Below are positions 24,053 through 35,330 of a stretch of 64,000 bases of DNA, piece by piece (positions within the stretch are counted from its first letter, which is position 1; the number at the start of each line of letters is the position of its first letter). The stretch comes from Riptortus pedestris (Eukaryota > Arthropoda > Insecta > Hemiptera > Alydidae): positions 257,655,001 to 257,719,000 of the forward strand of contig CM032228.1 in the NCBI GenBank assembly GCA_019009955.1, given 5' to 3'. Below the pieces are notes generated by a model. That model was not told where the DNA came from and ran no database searches. It saw only the letters and a program-made list of their open reading frames with translations. The position numbers and the translations under genes are program-made.

Positions 24053-25010
24053 GGCAAGATTAGAATTTGCTAAAATACACAAGAGCTTTCAGTTGGAAAA
24101 CGCCACTTTTTTCAGACCAAATCAATCATCTTAAACATTTAATTTTCTTCAATTGTTATCCAAAACTTTGTTCTCTCTTATTTCTAATATCAATCGAGTT
24201 ATTTGTATTTTTATTGAATCGTGAGTAAACTAAATGATGATAATTTTCAACGTATATTTCCATTTGATGGACTTTTTACTAGAGGGTGGAATAGATATGA
24301 GGTGATCAGGCTGCATTTCCATCACGGGGGCATTCCTTAGCTAACCCAGCCTTCCATCACCGACTATTTCTATTCGTCATAACATATAAAATACATTTCT
24401 TTCTTGCAACTAGATAGGAATGCATATATTTATGGGGTCAAATTGAAAACAGTGCTCCCAATTTTAAGGATGATTGCCTTGTCTATTAGATGAGGCTATA
24501 AATGGTGTTATGAGTATGGGATAGGGAAGTGTTGGGTTTGCCTTTGATAATCTGCGGCGATATCAACATGCCATGTTGATCAGCTGTTAGCTCAGCCTTG
24601 TTCCATGTCTATGACCTCACTATTATCTAACTCTCTCAGCCGTCTCTCTCCGCCGTTACACTCTTTCCTCTCCTTTACCTCATCAATTGCCCAAACGGTT
24701 AAATACTTGATCCACATTTCGTTGAAGCTCTGGCTTCTGCCAACATTTTATAGCTCAAGTGAACTTGTTGAGGTATATTTCATTAATTATTCTTCTTCTT
24801 GTTTCTTAATTGTTCTACTTTCCGGCCTAGAATAAATCTATCTATTCAGCGCTGCGATGTTGGCTGCCTTGTCTGTTTACAATTCAGACGCTTTCCGTTG
24901 TAGATATTATTAACTTGGCTGAAAATTGACTGAAAGATGCCTTATCATTGTTGATTTATTCGCGTAACATTCACGGTGATGTTATCAGTATGTAGTATTA
25001 TCTGTTGCAA
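24053..25010. other. Unassigned AT-rich stretch
   Basis: A 76-codon frame at 24605-24835 (+) is unrecognised. Nothing else is supported. Confidence 0.35.
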
Positions 25011-25060
25011 ACTTCCCCGTGAGAAATCTGCTTAGTTTACGCAGCCTCTGCGTGACGGTA
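25011..25060 (+). mobile_element. Helentron-like solo 3' end
   Basis: GAGAAATCTGCTTAGTTTACG with hairpin CGCAGCCTCTGCG and TGACGG is preserved without an upstream core. A SINE lies 15 bp downstream. Confidence 0.6.
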
Positions 25061-25074
25061 TTTTTGTTTCTATG

Positions 25075-25217
25075 ACTAATTGGGGACGGGTTATCTACAG
25101 GTTACCACCCTTTCCTAGCCAGGGTGGGACTAAGGAGTTTATTTAATCAATTCCGCCACTAAATAAGTTGCTATTGGCCACTCTAGGTTTACCATGTGAG
25201 ATCAAGGCCAACGCTTG
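25075..25217 (-). mobile_element. tRNA-derived SINE, 3' part
   Basis: GGGACGGGTTATCTACAGG, the TAGCCAGGGTGGGACTAAGG block, and CCACTCTAGGTTTACCATG match the family in reverse. The B box itself has been deleted. Confidence 0.75.
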
Positions 25218-25785
25218 TTTCCATCAACTTGAACCTACCATGGTTATGGATTCCGGTAGGAATTCTTGGAACAGTTTGTGTTGTAAGACCGCCCTCTTGT
25301 AATATAGAAGGCAGTCAATGCCCTAAACCATTTGCATGAATTATCTGAGCCTTTTGTCCAGGAATAGTGATATTGGCGAGGCCATATTGAACCTCATCCA
25401 GGAAATATTGCCGCATTAGCCGTGGAAGTCATTGGGCCTATAAATCCCCCCCCCCCCACTATAACTATAACAATGAATAAAAAATACGATAATAGCGAGT
25501 TGTGAAAGGCCGCCCCCTACACCTCTTAAAATGCTAATTTTATTACTATTTACGTATTTTTTCCTCGAGGGGCAGCATTCTTATCGCAATTCTTCCAGCT
25601 CTATAACTCCTTCTTAATTTATTCAAAAGGTTGTCTTTCTTCATTCATTTATTATGAATATGATATAAGGACTTGCGGATACTCCGGCCAAATAATGACA
25701 GTTAATCGAATACTGATCCCCGATATATAGTCTGATGGCAATAATATAACACAATCATAATCCAAATATTAACAAACATTATCCG
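25218..25785. other. Unassigned stretch
   Basis: Only a poly-C run at about 25447 stands out. Confidence 0.35.
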
Positions 25786-26090
25786 CTTTGTTTGCCGGCA
25801 AATCACCTATTGAGGTTACTCATGGCATTTGTTTCTACAAACCCAACCGAACCTACCGACGAGATGACCAAAATGAGCTCAGTTCTAATTGATATATGAT
25901 GGAATCGAGCTAGGATCAGTGGGAAGGGAATACATTTTCCCCTTATCAATAGACGCATCCAAAAATATGATATTACAACACATATCGCGTATTTAATTTT
26001 CTGCAAATTTTGTTCTATAAAAGTTTTGTTTTCTACCTCTAATATTGACCGAAACATGGGCATTTTTGTCCTCACTCTATTATACAAATG
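25786..26090 (+). mobile_element. Helentron-like element, eroded
   Basis: GCCGGCAAATCACCTATTGAGG, CGAGATGACCAAAATGAG and AATATTGACCGAAACATGG follow the family order in the forward direction. The next copy starts head-on at 26094. Confidence 0.5.
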
Positions 26091-26093
26091 TAC

Positions 26094-26405
26094 GTCACGC
26101 AGAGGCTGCGGATAATTAGCAGACTTCTCGCGTCGTCTTACAATAGATAACACCTAACACCACCGTCATTATTCACTCAACGAACACTAATGACAATAAG
26201 AAATCTTTCAGCCACTTACATTTTAATAACCTCTATAAAGGAAAGAGTCTGAATTGTAAACGAACAGGTCAGCCAACCGCTCAGAGCTGAATAGATAGAT
26301 AGAAATATTAATATAAGAATATATTAAGAATTCATTCACATTCAAGAAGAACAATAAGAAGAACATATTAATTTTCTTGAAAACCATTTACTATATCTAG
26401 ACCTG
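26094..26405 (-). mobile_element. Helentron-like element, long-subfamily 3' region
   Basis: GTCACGCAGAGGCTGCGG opens the 3' end in reverse, followed by the long-subfamily extension (AATAAGAAATCTTTCAG). It is cut by the complete plus copy starting at 26408. Confidence 0.6.
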
Positions 26406-26407
26406 TA

Positions 26408-26558
26408 TTTTAGCAGGTTTCCCTTAAGGGAAATCAGCTATTTAGGTCGTACTCATGACGCGAGTTTCGAAAAATTTCTTCAAATGTCCATCGATCCTAC
26501 CCAGGAGATGACGAAAATGAGGTCCGTTCAAAATTATATATCTATATATATATATATA

Positions 26559-26621
<63 letters not shown>

Positions 26622-27173
26622 CTGTTAACGCTCTAGCGGTCGCAATTTTTGTTTGATCTTTACCAAACTCGGAATTTAATCGTTTTATGTAAAAAGGAAG
26701 ATCAAGTTCGTTAATGGCTGAAATCGGACCAGTGGGAGGGGGGGTTTAGAGGGGGGATTTTTGAAAATTCAATATATCTCCGTTATTATGCGTCGGATCG
26801 AAAAATTGTATAGAATAAATCTTATTGCAAATTAAATGTACTATAAATATTGTTCTATACATTTATTCTGTATCTTGAATATTAACCGAGATATTTGCAT
26901 TTGTATTCTGCGTGTGGTCACCAGTAGGCTATGTTCAGACTTTCAGCCGAGAGCTCTGGCGGCCGTTTCTATAACTATTCGTCCCTCGTGAATAGGTTTA
27001 GAGGTTAGGTTGACTGTTTTTTGGGGCTAGAAACTACTGGGTTATTACGCCCTAAATAATGTTTTAGGTTTAGAGGTTTCTTACTACTACAGTTGTTATT
27101 AGGCAGATTTCTCTATTGTAAAACTTCACGTGGGAAATCCGCTTAGTTTACGCAGCCCCTGCGTGACGGACTT
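26408..27173 (+). mobile_element. Complete Helentron-like element (reference copy)
   Basis: The 5' terminus is a 30-bp near-perfect palindrome at 26411-26440 built on TTTCCCTTAAGGGAAA. A (TA)n at 26531-26618 is followed by the core (TCTAGCGGTCGCAATTTTTG, TCGTTAATGGCTGAAATCGG, G run, CGTTATTATGCGTCGGATCG). The 3' end has GGGAAATCCGCTTAG, which mirrors the 5' TAGCAGATTTCCC, then hairpin CGCAGCCCCTGCG and TGACGGACTTT. There is no coding sequence. The layout (terminal IR at the 5' end, matching IR just inside the 3' end, 3' stem-loop, internal microsatellite) matches what is known of Helentron-associated HINE/DINE-1 elements. Assignment is by architecture only; an unclassified MITE-like family is the alternative. 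Confidence 0.65.
26531..26618. repeat. (TA)n inside Helentron-like element
   Basis: About 40 TA units with two TATC interruptions sit at the fixed internal position of the family. Confidence 0.95.
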
Positions 27174-27490
27174 TATAATGTATCAGCCTAATTTTATCTC
27201 AATCACTGAAATATTAGTAATCCAAGAGCAGTATAAAGACGAGGGACCATATATGCGTGTACTTGGTATAATAACGGTCTCTTGAAAACAATATTTGGTA
27301 TGTTGTTTCGAATAAAGAGGTTTATTGTATTCTAGAGTATTGTTTGTGACCTCGAGTAGGAGTGCTGGTTTGCTAAATGATAAAAACTGAAAAATGCAAT
27401 TATCTCAGTTAATATTCAAGAGAGAGAATAAATGTATATAACAACATTTATAATGCATTTAAGTTGCAATTTTTTGTATAGAGTATTGTT
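27174..27490 (-). mobile_element. Helentron-like element, long-subfamily interior
   Basis: CTCAATCACTGAAATATTAG, ACAATATTTGGTATG and the AATATTCAAGAGAGAGAATA block run in reverse order directly after the complete plus copy. Both termini are missing. Confidence 0.55.
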
Positions 27491-28945
27491 TCTTCTGCCC
27501 GTTATTATATGAGATAGAGAGATATATTAGCGGTGTGACTTCATCGATGGGCATTCCTGGATATATATTTATGTCAGCTGTGCTAAACTCCATATTTAAC
27601 AGTTTCATGAAAAAATTAACGTTGTTGCATGCTAGTAAAGCATATTGAGGGCAATGGTGTATTTAGATAAAAGCTAAAAACAAAAATTCAAAATTTTTAT
27701 TTGTATAACCAATCTTCTTAGTTGTATAACCATCAATGTACCTACATCTGATATTTTCATATTTTTTTAAAAAATATTCCTTGTTATTTGAATTTGAAAT
27801 TATTAATCCATGGGGAAACCTATACATATAGGTTGTAACAGACTTTAGTGTTCATATTTTGAGAGATGATTCTAGACACAATTTCCAACGAAATTGCCCA
27901 TGTATACTCTCGTCCGATTCTAACTGCTTTGGAGATATTATAGTTTTTTTTTATTTTTCAAATTGTACCTATTATTTCCCATATAACGAGCCATATCTCC
28001 AGACATTATTTCAATATACAAAATCCGAGTTTATCGTTGGAAAGATAAATAAATTTCCCTTTAAATGCTGTCCCAAGCATAACCACGTTTCATTGTAAAC
28101 GAAGAACTAAGGTGGTTTAATGAGAATAAGTAAGGACATTTTCTTTCTCTGTGAACTTTTTTATTTTATTGCTCCACGGTCTAAAGAAAAGACTTTAACA
28201 CTCAAACTTCTACATTTAGTAAGCTGCACAACCTTCCTTTTCGTTTTCAAATCCGAATAATATTCTTCATCGCAAGATAGTCTGAATTGCAAAAACGGAC
28301 TTTATTTCAGCATTACGGAAGTTGAAAGTTTTTTTTTCTACATGTTTGGACTCTGATATGTGTGATAATGGAGTTATAAAAAAAGAACCCAGTTTATTGA
28401 AATTAATTAAATTAACTCATTTACTTGCTGAAATGGATGGTGGAATAGTGAGTTAGAGGGGTTGAATGTCGAAATATCTCCGCGTCGTTATGTAACCAAC
28501 CTTGTTAAATTATTGATGCTCACCAATTGTTGTTTTCTGCAATTTTCCCTAACTCAAGTATTCCTACTTTGTTGTTTTTGGCCTTCGGTAACCCCCCCCC
28601 CCTTCCACTCCTCGAGGTTTTCAAATAAATAGAGAATATGTGTTGAGATGAGATTACACGTATGTTTTAGCAGGAGTTGGTAAATCTGCTTAGTTTAGAC
28701 AGGCCCAGCAATTCATTATTCGGTTATTGGGTCGGCTGTAATCAGCTGATGGAGAACCTGTTGCTAGGGTTCTATTGCAGAATAGCTGCTGATAAGGCAC
28801 CTGATAGCTATATGTACTTAGTCTTCACGTGAGCAAATAGCTCTTACATCTCATTACCAACTACGTCATATTCCATTTAATGTGTTTACTCACCTGACGT
28901 CTATTTGTCGCATTTCTCTGCTTTTTTTCTCAATCACTTCTCATT
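27491..28945. other. Unassigned AT-rich stretch
   Basis: A frame of 79 codons (27859-28098, +) shows no known motif. A weak Helentron-like patch may lie near 28430-28600 (CTGAAATGGATGG, a G run, ATATCTCCG). Confidence 0.35.
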
Positions 28946-29060
28946 TTATTAGCATATTTCCCTTATCAGAAATCAGCTATTGCCCCTACACTCATGAGAC
29001 TAGTTTCGAAAAGTCTCTTCAAATCTCCATCTATTCTATAATATTAATCCTCGTGTTTTT
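28946..29060 (+). mobile_element. Helentron-like 5' end fragment
   Basis: TTAGCATATTTCCCTTATC and GAAATCAGCTATT preserve the terminal palindrome with several substitutions, followed by CTCATGAGACTAGTTTCG. Confidence 0.6.
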
Positions 29061-29191
29061 TTTAATATGTTTCTGCCTTTTCTGTAACCCCCCCCCCTCT
29101 AAAACTGACCTCACATCATGTATCAGCCAATATATCACGATTAAATACAGGCTATTGTCTTCTTCGCAGACAAGAGATAAAAAAAAATGCA

Positions 29192-29194
<3 letters not shown>

Positions 29195-29226
<32 letters not shown>
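29195..29226. repeat. (ATT)n microsatellite
   Basis: About ten ATT units, preceded by a run of A. Confidence 0.95.
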
Positions 29227-29384
29227 GTGCGGATCTCAAGATATTTTGAAACCGTTCTTGTCAGACTTTTAATAGCCTGCAATTGTTGTTATATTTTTCC
29301 TCTTATTTGTATTTGTTGTTGAGTGTACAGTTTGCCCCATTTCTACCCATATGATTTGTACTTAAAGCAAGTCTAGCAATAAAA

Positions 29385-29736
29385 TGCCCGTCACGCAGGG
29401 GCTGCGTAAACTAAGCAGATTTCCCACGTGAAGTTTTACAATAGAGAAATTTCACGAGAGCCGAGCAGTTAAGGAAACGGCCGAACTAGCTTTTGGCGGG
29501 AAAGTCACTCGTCCGTTAGCCGCCCAGATTTAATAAAAATGTAAATATCTCGGTTAATATTCGAGATAGAGAATAAATGTATATAACAATATTTATAGTA
29601 ATTTTAATTTACAATGAGATTGATTCTGTACAATTTTTCGATCCGACGTATAGTAACGGAGATATTTCGAATTTTCGAAAATTCCGTCATGAGTCAACCT
29701 CAATAGCTGATTTCCCTTAAGAGAAATCTGCTAAAA
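29385..29736 (-). mobile_element. Compact Helentron-like element with both ends
   Basis: It runs from CGTCACGCAGGGGCTGCG and AAGCAGATTTCCCACGTG at the left to GATTTCCCTTAAGAGAAATC and TGCTAAAA at the right, only about 350 bp. The core keeps TCTCGGTTAATATTCGAG and CGATCCGACGTATAG but has lost the G-rich and (TA)n sections, making this a clean internal-deletion derivative. Confidence 0.72.
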
Positions 29737-31370
29737 ACTCGTGCACATCTTCAGTTCAAATCTTGTTTACATCACGAGACAAATAGAGAATAGAAGGTGA
29801 TATGAGAATTGGGCAGAACCTGTCTTCCAGATTCTCATTATACTGACAACTCCTTCGTAGCGTCATTTTAACAAGCTGTAAAACTACTTTTGTATTATTC
29901 ATTATTCCCACTAATGGGAGATATAACCGATTAATCTATTAATTAGATGAATTGTAGAATGGCTAAAAACGATGATGATCGTTTAAATTTGAGCAGCTAC
30001 TGTTTCGTCTGGTGGTTGCTCCGTCAACATGGACAACCTGTTTTCATCAAAACGGTCAAAAGTAACTAGGGCACGAAGGTGCTGTTCCTTTGCCTTCTGC
30101 CTGACACTTAGCAACAATAAAGGCATCGGGGGGGGGGGGGGGGGTACGTCGGGGAGCTGTGTGACAGCCTTCAGTTAGGCAAGGGACATGTCTTATAGGA
30201 ACACATTCTGTTATAGCAAGCATGCAGAATAACTCCAACCAATTGGATTTGCTATCATACTGGAAGGCTTAAGATTCTTCTTGCTTCAAGTAATGAGAGT
30301 CTAGATTGCTAACACTACAATATTGCTAAAGGAACACTGCAGTCTCAAGGTTAGTCATAAAACGCCAAACAAAATTGACTCTTTTACTAAGAAAAGTACT
30401 TTGGGCACGAGATCCCTTTCTTCTACTACTATTGAGAATTCAATAAACTAAATGTGTGGTTGTTTTTCAATTGAAAGTGATAGAAAATATCTCTGTTTCA
30501 ATGCATCCGATCGAAAAAATATGATTTAACTTAATTTAAAGATCTTTTCATGATATAAAAAAAGGTCTCTTTGCAAAATGATTGTATCTCTAATGGGTTA
30601 TGAGAAATATGCGTTTTTTAAATGTTTGCTCGCCTCTTAACTCCCCCCTCCCTCTCAGCCGAGCTGATCAATAAGTGGGCTGAGCAGCTGGGTGCTACAA
30701 CAATTCTAATTAAAAAAAGTTGAACATTCTAAGGCTAGTAGTTTTTTAGATATGCCAAAGTCGACACGCCGAAACATGTCAAAATGTTTTCAGCTAAGGT
30801 CAAAAGGGATAATTCCATTGAAATATGGAAAATGGCCGCGCTTAGGATGCTTCCTTTGCTGCTACTCGGAGTGCAGGACTGAGCTAATGCCGCCCGAAAT
30901 CAGCTGATTGGTCAGTTTGGCGGGGAACAGCTGATGCGGGAATGCCACGATGAATGACGGCCATTACCAAACTATTTAAAAATAGTCCAGAGCTAGCCCT
31001 GTTTGGAGCAAGTTATGTGACAACTACAGCCGTGTACCGCATCAAATAGGCGTTGTTTAGAATAAAAATGTTGTTAGGTAGTTGTAAAGCTAGCTATTTG
31101 GCTCTATTCCAGGCCAACAGCTTGTAATCCACTAAGGTTACTATTTATTTTCATTTTGAGGAAATGGCTTAATGTTTCTGTTATTACCTTGAGCCAATTG
31201 TCCTGGGACCATGCTCTGGCATATTCCATCTGCTTAGTTGGCATTTCGTGAGTTATATTTAGTCCCAGGAGTAGCGTGCTCACTTCGTCAACCCATTCCA
31301 CGGACTAAACTAAACATTTTCCAATGACGTAATGTACGTGAATTAATTGTAAAATACTCCACTTATTTTT
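29737..31370. other. Unassigned region with poly-G run and one GC-richer patch
   Basis: A G run lies at about 30128-30145. 30830-31040 is noticeably GC-richer and has several CAGCTGAT motifs and an inverted CCAAT (GATTGGTCAG). It could be an old promoter or another repeat. A 65-codon minus frame (31104-31301) is unrecognised. Confidence 0.3.
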
Positions 31371-31440
31371 CTCCTTTTGGCAGATTTCTTTTAAGCGAAA
31401 TCAGCTATTCATTTCGCGATTTTCGGAAACATTTGTGTCG
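31371..31440 (+). mobile_element. Helentron-like 5' end fragment
   Basis: GGCAGATTTCTTTTAAGCG, AAATCAGCTATT and TCGCGATTTTCGG follow the 5' terminal order, then stop at the next repeat. Confidence 0.55.
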
Positions 31441-31600
31441 TTAGTGGAATGGCGGGTGTCTAGTGAGTAAATGAGTCTTGACTAGCCGTCTTCTAGCAAA
31501 CCAATGACCACTCCCCCCTCCCCGCTCGTATATAGACGCCTATCACTCTACTACAGGCAACTCATTCCAAGCCCTCCTTGGTTAACGGGGGTTGCTCTTC
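31441..31600 (+). repeat. Single-copy relative of the 101-bp satellite
   Basis: It begins with GTCTAGTGAGTAAATGAG, which also leads into the 101-bp array at about 53120. One diverged satellite unit follows: TGACCACTCCC, GTATATAGACGCC, CTCATTCCAAGC, CTCCTTGGTTAACGGGGG. It represents the dispersed form of the unit before amplification. TATATAG at 31529 and TCATTC at 31562 keep the spacing found in the array. Confidence 0.75.
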
Positions 31601-31797
31601 ACTCACTACTGAAAAACTATGATCTTGAATCCCTCGAGCCACCTAATGCTTAACATCTATAATGCAAACCGAAAAAGAAAAATCTTAAAGGAAAACATCT
31701 TTGCTGGAGGCTGAAAAATAAAAAAATAAAATATCTATATTAATATACTGTTAATAAAAATAATTAATTAAATTTATAAAAGTTAAATTCGCAACTA

Positions 31798-31798
<1 letters not shown>

Positions 31799-31887
<89 letters not shown>
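31799..31887. repeat. (TA)n-(CA)n-(TA)n microsatellite
   Basis: About 25 TA, 12 CA and 6 TA units in series. The Tyr/Ile/Val/Cys-rich frames over it are artefacts. Confidence 0.95.
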
Positions 31888-32630
31888 GGAGAAAGGAGGC
31901 ATGAGTGGATCGATTGGAGAGTATTGGTAGGGCGAAAGTGGTAAAATGTGGATGGAAATATGTAATATGAGGAGTGGAGCTGTCCTCTCGGCAGGCAATA
32001 TATCTGGAGGCGGTGCTAATCCCTGAGGCTCAGCCGGGCATCCAACCTCCTCATCCATCTCCCTCCCCTAATCCACTCACTACACTATTCCCCCGTTTCT
32101 ATACTCCTCGAATCAGCTGTTCATACTCTACTCTTGCCATCACTTTTGCAATCCATGCTTCGACTCTCCACGGACAATCATTTACTGGCTTGATACACAT
32201 CAACTCCTGTCAAATATATCCATCAAGCTATTACGGTCTCAGTTTATGGAATAATCTTTTTCCGCAGGTCGATGGAAAGGCCTTGGACTGGGAACAAGAT
32301 ATGTGTCGAATTTGATGCTGCGAGACACCAAAGAGGTTCGAATGATAAGATAGATGATTGCTAGAGGTTCCAAGTTCATAGGGCCGCACTCTGAATATTT
32401 TCAACAACTGTCAAGGGACTCTGTAAAAGCTAGTTCTTGAAAAATAAGGTTTCAAACTCCCATTACGAGTTTAAACAGTAAAGGTTTTCTCTTCATCTTA
32501 AGGAGTTACCTCTTTATCTTAAGCCAGTGGTATATTCAACGATAAACCAAGCCATGGCTAAAATCAAGTACCTTCCAAAGTCATTCCGATAAGTTTGATG
32601 GATATTCCAACTAACTGCAATGCTCCATCT
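31888..32630. other. Unassigned stretch with a 113-codon open frame
   Basis: 31974-32315 (+) is open for 113 codons. It is Pro/Ser-rich at first and has no recognised domain. CTTTTTCCGCAG|GTCGATGG at about 32270 resembles a splice acceptor. I cannot support a gene. Confidence 0.25.
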
Positions 32631-32639
32631 AGTTTTTTT

Positions 32640-32750
32640 TATTTATTTATTTAAATGAGTTCCGCGTCACCGGCGATTCGCTCATTAATCAAGCGTGCTC
32701 AACATGCGAACAGAAATAAAAAGTAACGAAAAAGAGTGGCATACTGTGAT
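32640..32750. repeat. LINE 3'-tail-like fragment
   Basis: The TATTTATTTATTTAA and GGCGATTCGCTCATT arrangement resembles the LINE 3' UTR unit at 7345-7390 in the same orientation, opposite to the coding fragment that follows. Confidence 0.4.
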
Positions 32751-32839
32751 TTTTGAAACGGTTCATTGACCAGTCTTATATGAAGCCAACATATTGTCTA
32801 TGGAAACACCAGGGTGATGAAAATAATATAAATGAAAAT

Positions 32840-33099
32840 TATAGAAGGGAGATAGATACATTGGTCATTGGCCATTCACGACCACTTACTTGGCCACTTA
32901 CCTATTTACTGGAGAAGACGAACCCTACTGCCAACACTGTATCTGTAGACTTACTATAAAACATATACTTACTGACTGCTATCTAAGGACTCACATAGAC
33001 CTACCATACACTTTGACTGAATTACTACATGACTGTAGCCTGTATATAGACCGCGTATTACAATACTTGAAACAAAACAACATTTTCAAAAAATTATAA
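32840..33099 (+). pseudogene. LINE ORF2 C-terminal fragment (CCHC tail)
   Basis: From 32889 the frame reads YLFTGEDEPYCQHC...LTIKHILTDC with the same C-x2-C-x7-H-x4-C spacing as the copy at 7784-8140, and ends at a natural stop at 33097. Upstream, REIDTLVIGHSR lies in another frame and corresponds to the LTRLxTGHxR segment, so there is a frameshift near 32885. The copy is 5'-truncated and inactive. Confidence 0.72.
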
Positions 33100-33208
33100 T
33101 GTAGGGCAATACTGAAAATATTTGTAGAAAAGAGCATACATACGTAAATATAATAATTATATGTTAGGTTAAATATGTTATATGTTAATTATTATGCTGT
33201 ATATTAAA

Positions 33209-33346
33209 TAATAGTTCGAAAATTTTTAAATTCCCCATAACATGTGACAATTACAAACTACACATCGGTTGGATTTTCCCCCGATATGGATTTTACTCCA
33301 GTTTTTCACTGAGAATGAGCCTCCCAAATAATAATAATAACAGAGA
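33209..33346 (+). mobile_element. Extremely 5'-truncated R2-type LINE (3' tail only)
   Basis: It begins with the last codons IVRKFLNSP and a stop, then a ~100-bp 3' UTR and an AATAATAATAATAA tail. It is an almost identical copy of 33774-33900, the genuine end of the next element, so two insertions lie head to tail. Confidence 0.7.
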
Positions 33347-33797
33347 AATTCGGCATGGTAGGCAGTAAGGTCGCTTATTATCGCTATATTCCTCAAAAAT
33401 TATTGGAAAAAATAATATAAAAGTGTATTGGGACGAAGCGATGATAACTGACCATACTGTGCATCATAACAAACCGGATATTCTCATTATTGACAAGATC
33501 AATAAGACTGCTGATATTATTGACATTGCAGTACCCAATGATGAGAATATTCGAAAATCCCATGCCGAAAAGTTAAGAAAATATCAAGAATTGGCTATCG
33601 AGCTCAAAGAGGTATACAAACTGAAATCTGCCATAGTTACGCCTATTATAGTAAGTTCAAATGGACTCGTGCCAAAAACAACGATAGCAGGCACCAAGAA
33701 CTTGAATCTGCCAACAGCAATTATAAAAGAAGCACAGCAAGGGGTACTTCTTGATACTGCTAGAATAGTTCGAAAATTTTTAAATTCCCCATAACAT
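33347..33797 (+). pseudogene. R2-type LINE, restriction-like endonuclease domain
   Basis: The long frame (33423-33794, starting with GTG read through from upstream and not with a true start codon) has KPDILIID at residues 17-24 and IIDIAVPND at 32-40. This fits the PD-(D/E)xK-type endonuclease that follows the reverse transcriptase in R2-like non-LTR retrotransposons. It continues with EKLRKYQELAIELK and ends at VRKFLNSP. Upstream codons read AYYRYIPQKLLEK in another frame, joined by a frameshift at about 33405. The RT domain is absent. Family placement is from memory of such tails in insect genomes. Confidence 0.72.
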
Positions 33798-33900
33798 GTG
33801 ACAATTACAAACTCCATATCAGTTGGATTTTCGCCCGATATGGATTTTACTCCAGTTTTCACTGAGAATAAGCCTCTCAAAAGAAATAATAATAATAGAA
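33798..33900 (+). mobile_element. 3' UTR and AAT-rich tail of the R2-type LINE
   Basis: Matches 33235-33346 at most positions, including GATATGGATTTTACTCCAG, and ends AATAATAATAATAG. Confidence 0.7.
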
Positions 33901-34146
33901 GGGAGAAAAAAAGAAAGAAAAAAAAAGGAAAAGGGAAAACCCCCAAAAACCTAGCTATACATATAACTAAGGGGTATAAGATTGGGAGTTAACTAGCTTT
34001 TCAGGAAATTAACATCCAACTTCTATTGTAACATATTACGTCATTATTAACTGTGTTATTCTTATTTTGGACTTAATACATATTGAGTATGTTAGTTCTT
34101 GATTTAAGAACTATTAGATTGTATTTAAGGTATTGATTAGTCAATA

Positions 34147-34690
34147 TGGAAGCAGTGTACATATACCAGCAGTGTTCATATACCAGCAGTGTACATATAC
34201 CAGCAGTGTACATATACCAGCAGTGTACATATACCAGCAGTGTACATATACCAGCAGTGTACATATACCAGCAGTGTACATATACCAGCAGTGTACATAT
34301 ACCAGCAGTGTACATATACCAGCAGTGTACATATACCAGCAGTGTACATATACCAGCAGTGTACATATACCAGCAGTGTACATATACCAGCAGTGTACAT
34401 ATACCAGCAGTGTACATATACCAGCAGTGTACATATACCGGCAGTGTTCATATACCAGCAGTGTACATATACCAGCAGTGTACATATACCAGCAGTGTAC
34501 ATATACCAGCAGTGTACATATACCAGCAGTGTACATATACCAGCAGTGTACATATACCAGCAGTGTACATATACCAGCAGTGTACATATACCAGCAGTGT
34601 GCATATACCAGCAGTGTACATATACCAGCAGTGTACATATACCAGCAGTGTACATATACCAGCAGTGTACATATACCAGCAGTGTACATA
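34147..34690. repeat. 17-bp minisatellite, about 32 units
   Basis: CAGCAGTGTACATATAC repeats with very few variants (TGTTCAT at 34171 and 34446, CCGGCAG at 34438, GTGCATA at 34600). As 17 is not a multiple of three, all three frames on a strand read the same 17-residue peptide repeat. With no stop in the unit, all six frames are open. No coding function is implied. Confidence 0.97.
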
Positions 34691-34954
34691 TCAAAAGGTG
34701 GCTTTAATCTATTTAATTGGTTCGTCAGCCGTAATTGAAGCCAGTACTGTATATAGATAGGTTATATGGCTCTATCATTTATTGGATTGTTGGACAGTAG
34801 TTATTGGACTGGCTCTACTGCCGCCAATAATTAGGTTGATAATTAATTGGCATAACAATTCAAAGGGATCTGGCCGATTCTTCTTACTCTTATTAGACCT
34901 ACAATCTACTCTTAACGCTCAATTATAAAGTGATATTATGATGAACTAATAAAT

Positions 34955-35330
34955 GACCATCACGCAGGGGCTGCGTTACTAAGCAGATTTCCCGCCTACT
35001 CCTATGACACACTAGTCATCTCATCTCCCCATATATTTTATATTTCAAAGTGAAATTCCGATGAGTAGAAGTGGGGGTTTAAAAATGTATAGAATAATAA
35101 TTGTAGAGCATCAATAGTTGAACAATATTGGCTCTTTAATATTAATCTTAATAAGAGAAATATTTTGACTTTTCAATTATTGGCCCCTTTGAACCTCCAG
35201 CCCCATTTCAGCCAGTGCCTAATGTGATCTTTACTGTTTAATGAAACGCTTAAATATCGAGTATGCTTTAGATCAAAAAGACATTTTCGAGTTAAGAACG
35301 TACAAAATCTTTCTTTATTACGTCATCAAA
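34955..35330 (-). mobile_element. Helentron-like element, 5'-truncated
   Basis: The 3' terminus ATCACGCAGGGGCTGCG and AAGCAGATTTCCC opens it in reverse. The subterminal block CATCTCATCTCCCC and eroded core (CCCCATTTCAGCC, AAATATCGAGTATG) follow. Confidence 0.58.

Noticed and set aside
34133..34760. Tyr/Gln/Ser repeat proteins of 172-204 residues
   Set aside because: All six frames of the 17-bp array are open, so none is selected.
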